Positions 10,954 to 20,241 of a stretch of DNA of 64,000 nucleotides are shown here, piece after piece; position 1 is the stretch's first letter; each line of letters opens with the position of its first letter. The DNA is from [Phialemoniopsis] sp. UDSM-2020 (taxonomy: Eukaryota > Ascomycota > Sordariomycetes > Thyridiales > Thyridiaceae). Position numbers and translations under genes: made by a program. The notes under the pieces are model-generated. The model did not search any database. It saw only the letters and a program-made list of their open reading frames with translations, and was not told where the DNA came from. Location: positions 3,286,001 through 3,350,000 of the forward strand of contig JAEILZ010000002.1 of assembly GCA_018873225.1 (NCBI GenBank), given 5' to 3'.

Positions 10954-11147
10954 GGGGAAAGTGGATGAAGAGGAACCAGGGTGTGATCAAGTCAGGCCAA
11001 GCTTGTCTTCAGACCAGCCAACTAATAGTCAGAGCCTGATTGCAAATGATTGACATCCATTGTTTCCTTTTCGTGCGAACATCAGCTCCGTCAAATACTC
11101 GTCCGCGGCTGTGACGGGAGACGCGTGTGGCATGCCATGCACCGTAT

Positions 11148-11595
11148 CTCCTCCTCTCGATGTCTGGGCCCCGGGTTGTTCGAGATTAGAAAAATTGACT
11201 AGACCCCAGGCTTGAGCCAAGATACGGATCCGGGGTACCAACGAAAAGGGAGATAGCTGTGTGGGGCCAAAGGGGAGAGTAGTTCACACTAACGAGAGTT
11301 TCGAGATAAGCCGCGACTCGACTCGGTGTGGTGGCGGCGTGGCAATGCCGAGAATGGACTCCCTGCTGGGGAGAGCTCCTCCCAAGCTAATTTAGACTGG
11401 TTCCTGCAAACCCCGTGGTCCTCCTCCACTCCATACGCACACACAACGGAGCCGCAAGATGGCCCTTTGCGACAGACCTCCTGTCATGGTATGTGGAGGA
11501 CATGCAGCTGATTGGCAGAGAAAGCTCCTCTGCTCCTCCAACAAGATGGATATCACATCGTCTGACCAATTGGGTCGACGCCGTATGCGGAGGAG
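11148..11595. promoter_or_regulatory. GAGGAG/CTCCTC motif cluster in the shared transporter/HpaI-aldolase promoter
   Basis: The bidirectional region 10834-11805 holds CTCCTC at 11148, 11151 (overlapping), 11376, 11421, 11525 and 11533, and GAGGAG at 11590. That is seven hexamers in 972 bp, where about 0.5 would be expected at even base composition. The copy at 11371-11383 is GAGAGCTCCTCCC, close to the palindrome of the next promoter. Its place between two divergent cluster genes suggests joint control. Confidence 0.55.
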
Positions 11596-11805
11596 TAATG
11601 TCATCATTTGCAAATCGCTATCTCTACCAAGACCATGTTGAACCACATCGTAATCAATATCAACATGCCCTGGTCGCCAATCTAGAACATCCTCATTGAC
11701 CATCAATCTCTGTTATCTCTGTCTCCAATATTGACTCCAAGTCTTACTCCAAGTCCATTCCACACACTACCCAAAGCCCCACGTTCAGACATACCAAACT
11801 CCAAG

Positions 11806-12615
11806 ATGGCTGTCAAGAAGTACACCACGGCGCAGACCACGGAGATCCAGAACCCCCGCCTGAAGTACTTGAACAAGATCAGGGCGGGCGAGTTCCCCCT
11901 CATGACCTTCATGGCCCTGCCCTCGGTGCGGATAGCCCAGATCGTCGCCCTGACCGGCGTCGACGGCATCATCATCGACTGCGAGCACGGCCACATCGGC
12001 GACGATGCCATGCACAACTCGGTCGCCGCCATCTCGGCCCTGGGTGTCTCCCCCATGATCCGCATCCGCGGCCCGGCCCACGACATCATCAAGCGCGCCC
12101 TCGACACGGGCGCCCACGGCATCATGGTGCCCCAGATCAACAACGCAGAGGAGGCGCGCCAGGTCGTCCAGTCGTCCAAGTTTCCGCCCCAGGGCGTGCG
12201 CGGGCAGGGCTCGGCCTTCCCGGCCATCGGCCACGGCATCACGACGCCCGAGTACATGAAGTCGGCCAACGAGACGCTCATCACCATGATCCAGATCGAG
12301 ACGCGCGCGGGCGTCGAGAACGTCGAGGAGATCGCCGCCGTCGAGGGTGTCGACATGATCTTCATCGGGCCCAACGACCTCGCGCAGTCGCTGCTCGGCT
12401 ACGTCCCCGCGCGGGGCGACGAGCCCGAGTTCCTCGAGGCCATTGACAAGATCATCGCCGCTGCGAGGAAACACGGCAAGTGGGCTGGGCGCATGGTCAA
12501 CAATGGCACGGTGGCCAAGGAGTGCAGGGAGAGATATGACACGGTTGCCATCACTGGTGACACCAAGGCCATCCAGAACTGGTACATGGCCGAGTTTGAC
12601 ATTGCTCGCTCGTAA
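11806..12615 (+). CDS. HpcH/HpaI-family aldolase
   Basis: Intronless 269-aa metal-dependent class II pyruvate aldolase family protein; bacterial HpaI cleaves 2-keto-4-hydroxy acids to pyruvate plus an aldehyde. Conserved elements are DCEHGH with the catalytic His at about 61, IRIRG with the Arg at 86/88, MVPQINNAEEA, QIET with metal ligand Glu155, and GPNDLAQS with metal ligand Asp181. I chose the ATG at 11806 (MAVKKYTT); the open frame extends upstream but without another ATG. The coding sequence is very GC-rich at third positions between about 11840 and 12480, unlike its promoter. With the class II aldolase, transporter and oxygenase nearby, it probably performs a late C-C cleavage in the shared route (inference). 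Confidence 0.93.
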   Translation: MAVKKYTTAQTTEIQNPRLKYLNKIRAGEFPLMTFMALPSVRIAQIVALTGVDGIIIDCEHGHIGDDAMHNSVAAISALGVSPMIRIRGPAHDIIKRALDTGAHGIMVPQINNAEEARQVVQSSKFPPQGVRGQGSAFPAIGHGITTPEYMKSANETLITMIQIETRAGVENVEEIAAVEGVDMIFIGPNDLAQSLLGYVPARGDEPEFLEAIDKIIAAARKHGKWAGRMVNNGTVAKECRERYDTVAITGDTKAIQNWYMAEFDIARS

Positions 12616-13174
12616 GCGAAATGTTCTAGAATTCGGGGCGCGAGCAAGGTGTGGAGGGTGATTCTATGTTCACATACCATTATAGACTAGTTCAATTTTC
12701 ATCATGATTCAGCTTATATGTTCGTTGCTCGCTTGACTAGGCGTATATGCTGAGTGAGTACAAAGATAGACTAGGGTTCCCTTGAGTCCACGGGTATAGC
12801 ATATCGATCTACTTGAACCAAAAGTACGCAAATGCCCCTTACCTGGCCTATCATGTACCACCTTATCATGTACCGCTCGGTTCTAAACGATCCTTCCCCG
12901 AGACTCGGACTGTCCTATAAGTAGCATTACAGGCTTACAGCAGGGCGCACACTTAATCAGTACTTCCATACTCCCCTTGTACTGCCCCTGGTGTTACTAG
13001 CAAGGGTATTATGTAACTTCTTGACGAACAAATCAATCTAGAACCACCATAAGCCGTCGACAGATGTTGCTCGCGAGATGAAGGCAATTCACGCAAGCTA
13101 GTCAAGTAGAGCTACTTTGGAAATTCAAGCATGATTCGTGGTACCAATGGTCTATTTTCTATGCTACTTTTCGC
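12616..13174. other. Convergent intergenic spacer, no gene seen
   Basis: This lies between the 3' ends of the HpaI-type aldolase and the RidA-family gene. CTTATCATGTACC occurs as a short direct repeat (ATCATGTACCACCTT, then ATCATGTACCGCTCG, around 12850-12880). No GAGGAG copies occur here, in contrast with the flanking promoters. Confidence 0.5.
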
Positions 13175-13680
13175 TTAAGCCTGTGCAATGCATTCAATCT
13201 CGATGACAGTGCCGTTGCCGGGAGCGACGGCCTGGAGGCAGGACCGCGAAGGCATCGGGCTGGGCAGGAACTCAATGTACGCCTCGTTCATGGCAGCAAA
13301 GTCCTTCATGTCTGCCAGGTAGACATTGTACTTGACGACCTTGTCCAGGGATGATCCAGCCAGCTCTAGAACCTCCTTCAGGTTCTGCAGAACCGTCCTC
13401 TGCGGGAGGGGGAAAATATTAGTAACATGTTTCGGAGTAAGGCAGCCCGGATATCAGTAGCGGCTTGGAATTGACTTACGGTGGCCTGCTTAATCTCTCC
13501 AGTAGCGGTCTGGCCCGCACAGAAGACAAGGCCGGGAACCTTCACCGCGGGGCCTGTGGGGGAAGAACCAGTCAGCATACGCCAAGGGAGAGAACGAATT
13601 TCTTTGGATCTACCAGGGTCTTACTTACAGTTGTGCGGCTTAGGGGGGAACTTCTCGCTGGAAATGAGCTGACGAGACAT
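13175..13680 (-). CDS. RidA/YjgF/UK114-family protein
   Basis: Three exons, 13680-13629, 13553-13480 and 13399-13175, encode 116 aa. The introns are 75 and 80 bp, with GTAAGT donors at both sites and CCACAG and CCGCAG acceptors. RidA proteins hydrolyse reactive enamine/imine intermediates (for example 2-aminoacrylate) to keto acids. Visible hallmarks are FCAGQTATG, the repeated hydrophobic core VLQNLKEVLELAG, KVVKYNVYLADM, and PSRSCLQ with the family Arg at 94, ending IEIECIA with the paired Glu at 111. The family's usual N-terminal IGPY is not preserved: the segment reads KPHNCPAVKV. It may therefore not be the housekeeping paralogue but a pathway-linked deaminase or tautomerase-like version. 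It shares a motif-rich upstream region with the divergent oxygenase gene. Confidence 0.9.
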
Positions 13681-13865
13681 CTTTGCTGTTGGATTTTGAT
13701 GAACGGGAAAGATGTGAGGTATTGCTGCTGTGTGGTAGGCTGTGGTGCTTGATGAAGATGGTATGTATGCAGCTTGGAAGATACTCGGGTATGTGAAATC
13801 GCGATTTAAATCCTATCTGCCCCTCAGCGCGTATCTGACGTCGGATCCCAGATCTGCATGCTATG

Positions 13866-14440
13866 GAGGAGCCATATCTGTCGTATTCTAGCTTCCCGAG
13901 GAGCTCCAACGCATAGTTACCATATCGAATTCTCTATCTCTTGGTTCTCGTCGCCAAGCGCCTGGCTTCACCGCATGCCACTAACACTCCACATCACAGA
14001 CCCACACGGGGAGGAGCTCCTCCCAACACCACCCACACCACCCCTCTCATTCAGGAACAGTCCAATCAATTGCATTTCTTTTCTTGTCAACTCCTTGGGG
14101 CCAGCTCCTCCAAGTCTCCATCCGACTGGAACGACACTTGTCATGGAGATCAGGAGGAGCTCTCGTTGCAAGGAGCTCGAGATTGCCATGAAAGTCCACT
14201 GTGGAGGTTAATGCGGGGACAGGCTTATCTGGAGTTGCGGAGGAGCTGATGGAGAACGGAGAGGAGGTCTCTAGTGTTGTCTTGTTGGTGAAAGGGAGAG
14301 GAGAGGAGTGTGCGGAGCAACAAGTCTGGCCCTCGAAGCGAGGAGCGGAGATATGCTACTTCACAATCTGACTGAATGGCCTCGTAAGGCTCTCCTCCAA
14401 GTGTAGCATCGTTCGATCGAGTCCTCCTCTTGCGCTCCTC
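13866..14440. promoter_or_regulatory. Dense GAGGAG/CTCCTC array with a 16-bp perfect palindrome
   Basis: Fourteen hexamers lie in the 931-bp region between the RidA and oxygenase genes. GAGGAG is at 13866, 13898, 14011, 14154, 14240, 14261, 14298, 14303 and 14340; CTCCTC is at 14017, 14105, 14392, 14424 and 14435. About 0.45 would be expected by chance at even composition. The copies at 14011 and 14017 abut to form GGGAGGAGCTCCTCCC (14009-14024), a perfect palindrome; 13898-13907 is GAGGAGCTCC. The array sits between two divergently transcribed cluster genes and ends about 170 bp before the oxygenase ATG. Confidence 0.6.
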
Positions 14441-14531
14441 TCGTACGACTGTCGAAGTAAACTGTGGCGAAACCAGCCTTCCTACAAAGCCGACCCTTCC
14501 TTATCTTGTCTCCATCACTCTAACTTCCAGA

Positions 14532-14537
14532 TATAAG
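14532..14537 (+). promoter_or_regulatory. TATA-like box of the oxygenase gene
   Basis: TATAAG lies 80 bp upstream of the ATG at 14612, downstream of the motif array. Confidence 0.45.
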
Positions 14538-14611
14538 AAACAACAGCTTGACCCTTATCGTCTCCAGCTAATTGTTTTGAGGCATCAAGTCACATCCAAA
14601 CAACCGAAACA

Positions 14612-15942
14612 ATGTCGCCTGCACCTCTTTTCAACCCTCCCTCGGCCGACCTTCCCGGGAAGCCTGCTGTGCCGGAATGGGTTCCTCCTGCTGTTACTAA
14701 GGAGACTCACAATTTTGCCAAGTTGAAGTCAATTGACCTGTCTCTGCTCGACTCAGAAGACCCGGCTGTCGTGGACCACCTAGTCCAGCAAGTAAAGACT
14801 GCCATCCGTGATGATGGCTTCCTCTTCCTCGAGAACTATGGTATCTCTCTAGAGCAATTGCACCGTCAATTCGCTATCGCACAGTATCTGTACAAGAACA
14901 TCAGCGAAGAGGACAAGCAGCGGCTCCTGTTCAGCCCTGAGAAAGGTGTCTGGTCTGGTTACAAGCACCCCTATGGCTTCAAGGTAAGATCTCCCCATCC
15001 AACATGTACCGAGCCTCTTTTCTGACTTTTGTCCTTGATTACAGCGCGAACGTGGTCCCGCCGACGGCATCGAGCAGTTCAACTGGTATAAGCCTGACTG
15101 GGAGGACACCGACAACCGAGTTCCTAAGTGCCTGCACCCGTTCATGGACGAGATCGAGGCATTTTGCAACTACCTCACAAAGTCTGTGAACCGCAGACTA
15201 CTCACGCTCTTCTCGCGCGTTCTGGAGCTTCCCGATGATTACCTCTGGGAGAAGGTCCAGTCGCACGGCAGCCCTACCGGCGAGGGTTACTTCCGACACG
15301 CTCTCTTCCGTCCCGTCGAGAAGAAGACCGAGGAGGCATCAAAGGGCCTTCGTATGCACGGCCACACCGACTTCGGCCTGACAACCCTTCTTTTCTCTGT
15401 TCCTATCTCCTGCCTGCAGATCTGGGGCCGTGACGAGCAGTGGTACTACGTGCCCTACAAGCCCGGCGCGCTCGTCATTAACATCGGCGACACCCTAGAG
15501 ATTGTGTCTGGTGGACACTTCAAGGCCACTCGTCACCGCGTCTACAAGCCCCCCGTCGATCAGCTGCACGAGGAGCGTCTCTCCCTTGTGCTCTTCAACA
15601 GCTCCGTCGGTGATCTCCGCATGGGACCTGCCAGTGGTACGTTGACCCAAGACGTACTCTCAACTTTATGAACAGTTGCTAATGTGCTTTACAACAGAAT
15701 CCCCTCTTATCCAACGCGAAGGTTGCGTCGAGGAGCAAGGAGTCTACAAGGAGTTCAAGACCCGCACCGCTCAGGGCCAGCTCGTGCCTACCAACAAGCA
15801 ATGGCGCGAGATTCAAATCTCGACGGTGACCGACCCGACTGATACGGAGAGGAACCGGATCGGTGCGGACCAGGTCCTGATCGACGGCAAGCTGATGCAC
15901 CAGCGAGAGTACATGGGCGTCAAGGTTGTCCTGCCTGTGTAA
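14612..15942 (+). CDS. Fe(II)/2-oxoglutarate-dependent oxygenase (isopenicillin N synthase-like)
   Basis: Three exons, 14612-14983, 15045-15636 and 15698-15942, encode 402 aa; both introns are 61 bp. The protein has the N-terminal DIOX_N-type segment (DDGFLFLENYGI, about residues 67-78) and the jelly-roll core. Ligands are visible: HTD with His231 and Asp233, distal His288 in RHRVYKP, and RLS with 2-oxoglutarate-binding Arg302. All catalytic elements are intact. Such enzymes hydroxylate, desaturate or cleave small molecules using O2 and 2-oxoglutarate. It belongs to the large fungal clade that also includes HxnY of the Aspergillus nicotinate-catabolism cluster; a closer match cannot be judged here. 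It is probably the oxidative step of the linked route. Confidence 0.93.
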
Positions 15943-16661
15943 AGCGAACGTGGCGAGAGAGAATACCCAACATCATGATCCCAAGTGCCCGCACACAAAC
16001 ATGGGCACCAAGTGTATTTCAGTGTTACATAGCAGATAGCAAGTGTTTTTCCCAGAGCATCATGGACATGTGCCTAAGTTACACCTCGTTGCCCATCAGT
16101 GAGGTGTCTGTGACATCAGCATCTCAGTAGAGCGGTGGCCAACAACTTCTCGAGCCAATGAGCAGCTGCGAGTTCACTGCCAGATTGGTGAAAAATCCAA
16201 GGCTTAAAAGTTGTGTGCATGAGGGACGATGTCCTGACACGGGCACACGCAGGGCAAGCCAAGTACACCCTTGCCGAAGGACCGGGTTGGCGTCCTCGTA
16301 GCGGCACCACCAAATCGTTAGCCGGCATCCACATTCTGCACAGCTGACCATTCGGAGAGCGTCGATAAACAACCTACAGAAGCCGCCGTCTCGCTTTCTC
16401 CGCGCGGCCTAAGAGATAATGGCTGCCATAGCCCACCCCAAAACTTGTGTGGTATCGGTGAAACCCCCTTGCCAATTTTTCTATCGGTCTTGCGGGGAAT
16501 CCTCTTAATCATTTGTGGGGATGAGGTAACTCTTGTCGACTTCGTGTCTTTCGCTATGTGGAGGGGCTCCTGATCTCTACCACTCTCAGCTCCCACTGGC
16601 GACTGTCCAGCCATTCAAGATTGCACAGAACCAGGGTACTTGATCAAGCTCGGTGCACAGC
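15943..16661. other. Promoter region of the C2H2/fungal_trans regulator
   Basis: No gene is seen. GAGGGGCTCCTG at 16561-16572, about 90 bp before the regulator ATG, differs from GAGGAGCTCCTC by two bases and could be a degenerate autoregulatory site. CCCC/GGGG words occur at 16435-16475. Confidence 0.45.
16561..16572. promoter_or_regulatory. Degenerate GAGGAGCTCCTC-like site near the regulator start
   Basis: GAGGGGCTCCTG matches the palindromic cluster motif at 10 of 12 positions. A single imperfect copy may be chance. Confidence 0.3.
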
Positions 16662-18848
16662 ATGGCCGCCCTTGCGGAAGGGGGCCCGTCCCATCAGCCT
16701 TTCCAGTGCTCCGTCTGTCTGAGCCGCTTCACCCGGCACGAGAACCTTAAACGTCATGCAGCACTTCACACTCGCTCGCAGGAAGATGCGGCTCTTCCCT
16801 GCGATTATTGCTCGGCTACCTTTTCACGACCTGATCTTCGTCATAGGCATATGAGGAGGAAGCACCCGGAGCATGAGGAAGCCCGGCCCACCAAGAGGAC
16901 GCGCCATGCATCCTCAACAGGCCGCAGGCCGACCGGCAGTGATGGTGGCAGGTCACAGGAGGACAGAACTTCCCCGAGGTCCTTTTCGTCGACCGCCAGT
17001 CATCGGCTGTCCGTGTCCCGCCACTCCGCCGACGAGGGCAGCGAAGTCGGTAGTATGGTCTGGCATACGCCTCTGCCTTACCAGACATCATCGCATCGCC
17101 CGAATCAATTCGAGCAGGGTCACGGAGATCGCTACGCTGACGCTACAAACCTGGCAAGCAGTCTGTCTACGAATGCTGAAGTGGACGACCATTTACTTGG
17201 TGCGGGGACGGCAACAGCAGCGCAACAGCTGATGGGCTTGTCGACAGGACTCGAGCACATGGCGACGGGCGGCACGGGCCTCGATCATGACTTCTTGGGA
17301 CTGGGCGCGCCTCTTTTCAAGTCAGCCTTTCCTTTCGAGGACCAGATGCCACCCTTACCAATATTCCAGTCTGCCGCCTTTGACGCCAGCTCCGGCGCCT
17401 TCAGCTTCACGCCGGACAGCCCGGACAAGCTGCTGACTGCTGGCTTGACGACCCTGCAGGACGAGGACTGGTGTCCGTCCGCCTCTCAAATTGCGCAAGG
17501 GTGTACACTATTCTTCAACCATGTCGCGCATTTCATGCCCTTCCTTCACCAAGCGACCTTCGATGTCGCCAGCACACCTCAGCCCTTACTTCTCGCCATC
17601 CTCTCCCTCGCATACCAGTACAGCGAAGATCCAAATCGAAACAACGAGCCCGGTTCGGGTACCGCTTTATCAAAGCGATGTTTCCATCGCGCTCGTGCCC
17701 TCGTTGCCGCCCTGGAAGATGTGACAGACGACATATCGAACACAATCACGACGGTCCAGACCTACCTGCTGCTCCAAGTCTGCGCCATGATGTATCTGTG
17801 CAGCCAGGACTCAGCATACGGGCTGAAAATTCACTCCAAAATGATCGCCCTGGCCCGCGCCGGCAAGTTGATGCAGCCGGTACCCACAGAGGCGAACGCG
17901 ACACAAGACCTCGAGTCCCTCTGGCGAGCTTTTGCAAGAGCAGAAGCGCACAAGCGCACGTCCTTCGCCGTGCACCAGATCGACGCCCTCTGGTACCAAT
18001 TCCTATCCATCCCCCGTGCCGTCTCGCATCTCGAGGTCAAGCACGACCTACCCTGCCCAGAAGATTATTGGACCGCGTCATCATCAACCGAATGGGCCCA
18101 TCGACAGTTGACAACGCCGACACCGGGGCCACCAGTCCGATACGCAGACGCCGTGCGGCGCTTTCTCGCCCCGGACGCAGACCTCAAGGCCATACCTACC
18201 TTTGACTCGTACGGCGCCATCAACATCGCCCAATTTCTCTTCTCCAGCGCACGCGAAGTGTCAGGCTGGTCCACCATGGCCGGCGTCTTCAGCATGGAAC
18301 GCTTCGACCTCCTCCGCGCCTCCCTCGCCGCCCTCCGGCCCTTCATGCACACCCGCTCCTTGCCCTCCAGCGGCGCCGTGACGCCGCCACCGACATGCCC
18401 GCACAAGGCCCTCTGCGAGGCGACGTGGGAGACGGCGATGCTGGAGCTGCAGATCTGGTCGCCCGCGCACACGGGCGGCATCGTCGAGGGCAGCATGGAC
18501 GCCGTGCTCGACCAGTCGACGCACCTCGCTCCCACGACGTGCGAGATGCTCTGCGAGGAGGCGACGGCGCGCGCCGTCCAGCCCCACGTCGACTGGTTCC
18601 TGCGCTACCTCGACGCGACGGCGCAGCCGGACTCGGAGGCCCCCTGGATCACGCTGTACGCGTACAAGGCGTTCCTGATTGCGTGGCAGCTCGTGCGCGG
18701 AGGCGTGGCGGGCGCGATGGCTGCCGTGGGAGTCGGGGACGGCGACGTCGAGGGGGCGCTGGCGTGGGCGCGGAGGGTGTTTGGGAGGAGGGAACGGTGG
18801 CAGCTCGGCAAGCTAACGCTGAGGTGCTTGGATGCATTGGAGACGTGA
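16662..18848 (+). CDS. C2H2 zinc-finger transcription factor with fungal_trans domain
   Basis: Intronless 728-aa nuclear regulator. Two adjacent C2H2 fingers lie at the N-terminus: Cys16/Cys19/His32/His36 and Cys47/Cys50/His63/His68. A basic segment (RPTKRTRH) and a Ser-rich linker follow. From about residue 270 comes the fungal-specific regulatory domain, seen in ASQIAQGCTLFFNHVAHFMPFLH, LLLAILSLAYQYS and FHRARALVA. Helix contact residues are Arg-Asn-Arg in finger 1 (R25, N28, R31) and Arg-Leu-Arg in finger 2 (R56, L59, R62), resembling ADR1-type fingers; the simple code predicts GNGGAG. The ATG at 16662 is the first in frame. It lies at the end of the catabolic-looking block and is the natural candidate for its pathway regulator. 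Fungal regulators of this architecture (for example HxnR) control catabolic clusters. Confidence 0.92.
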   Translation: MAALAEGGPSHQPFQCSVCLSRFTRHENLKRHAALHTRSQEDAALPCDYCSATFSRPDLRHRHMRRKHPEHEEARPTKRTRHASSTGRRPTGSDGGRSQEDRTSPRSFSSTASHRLSVSRHSADEGSEVGSMVWHTPLPYQTSSHRPNQFEQGHGDRYADATNLASSLSTNAEVDDHLLGAGTATAAQQLMGLSTGLEHMATGGTGLDHDFLGLGAPLFKSAFPFEDQMPPLPIFQSAAFDASSGAFSFTPDSPDKLLTAGLTTLQDEDWCPSASQIAQGCTLFFNHVAHFMPFLHQATFDVASTPQPLLLAILSLAYQYSEDPNRNNEPGSGTALSKRCFHRARALVAALEDVTDDISNTITTVQTYLLLQVCAMMYLCSQDSAYGLKIHSKMIALARAGKLMQPVPTEANATQDLESLWRAFARAEAHKRTSFAVHQIDALWYQFLSIPRAVSHLEVKHDLPCPEDYWTASSSTEWAHRQLTTPTPGPPVRYADAVRRFLAPDADLKAIPTFDSYGAINIAQFLFSSAREVSGWSTMAGVFSMERFDLLRASLAALRPFMHTRSLPSSGAVTPPPTCPHKALCEATWETAMLELQIWSPAHTGGIVEGSMDAVLDQSTHLAPTTCEMLCEEATARAVQPHVDWFLRYLDATAQPDSEAPWITLYAYKAFLIAWQLVRGGVAGAMAAVGVGDGDVEGALAWARRVFGRRERWQLGKLTLRCLDALET

Positions 18849-20241
18849 TGAAGGGTTGTGTATGGCGCGAGTTGAAGCTCAATCCATGGCGTCGGCTGTA
18901 ACATAGCCTCGCAATTGCACTGCACTTCTATTGCTGAGTAAATATGGACGAGGTTGTATTGCTAGCTCGTTATACCCTAGTAGCTGAGCAGATATGAACA
19001 CAAAGACTTGGTTGATTCCAACTCGGGGACATTGCGTATGGCACACGTGTTGATCGGCATCCCAACATGGCCGACATGGATGTCGACCTCGTACCTTCGT
19101 CGAGCATGCCATTCGAATGCAGCAAGGTCCAGGACCCTTGCTTGCCGTATCCGGGCATATCACTGTGTTAGTAACAGCGGTTTGAGGGCAAATATCGAGC
19201 CTGTGTCGGCCAACCTCCGAAGGGCTCCTAGTCTTGTTCTCTCTTCTCCACCGATATGTGACTCCAGCTTCGATGGAGGTTGTAAGAATTTAGCCCCCAA
19301 ACTGATAGCCACGCTCCTTGGCACCAGGGCGGCCTTCACTCTGCCACATCTGCCTCGAACGCGATATGAGACACCACGCTCCTTGCTCCGCTAGGGTACT
19401 CTCCGCTGAGCAAACGAACCCTCAGTGCTCGTACCAGCAAGCTTCTGCATTGGCGGTGGCCCTGCCCGTGAATTAGTAGTTGGACTTCCTGTGCGTACTG
19501 CAGTAGCTTCCTGGGCAGTCCCCAAACGGAAGTCTTCCGCGCTTTTAGTGCTTAGCTGGTGGTGAATCGTCAACGACCCCTTCCAGGACCAGGCCTGACT
19601 CGAATCCTCCAACGGCATTGCCAGAAACGAGGCTTGGCGGTCTTGGCAGGCACGATATCAGCAAGGATATGGAAGGATTGCCTGCGCTGCAACGTCAGCC
19701 CATCCATAGCAAACCAGGAAACTGTGCCGACCTCCTTTTCGTGTGCATAAAGACTAGATTTTAGGTCCAAGCTAGAAAACAAGCAAATATGCTTACTGTT
19801 AAGAAATCGCTGCATTCAGGAGATTTCATGAGCTGCGCAACCTCGTGAAAGGAGCGCGCGATTTTCTGGCGATGGCTCGAAAGCTGACCTCAACCCCTGC
19901 CTGCCAAGACACCAAGATCCCCTGCCTCAGCCCATGTTCACCAGGATCTCTCGTGCCCCTAATAACGTTAAGCTTCGGTCCGCGTGTCCCCGACAGAATC
20001 CTGCCAGTAGGCCAGTCCCTGATTTTCGCTGAGAAGCGTTGATCACCTCAGTGATCGACAGCGGGGTGAGCGTGCTGGGGACTATCTGCCCTTGAGGACT
20101 GATCTCTTCACTTGCGACAACGATCAAGGTCTGCTGGATTCAGAATGCGGGTGAGCCATTCGATCAATGTCGTTATACATCGTAAATAAATAGCTCCTTG
20201 ACGAACATCGCGGCCCAAACCGCATATTTTCCCTTCCTCCT
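18849..20241. other. Intergenic, 1.4 kb, no supported gene
   Basis: Minus-strand frames at 19927-20127, 19570-19815 and 19391-19618 are end-to-end but have no domain, and joining them needs frame changes without GT..AG signals. I could not make a gene from them. Confidence 0.45.

Noticed and set aside
11785..12474. Long minus-strand frames opposite the HpaI-type aldolase
   Set aside because: High GC3 removes stop codons on the opposite strand; there are no conserved features.
19391..20127. Three minus-strand frames that might form one gene
   Set aside because: Joining them needs frame changes without GT..AG signals, and none has a recognisable domain.
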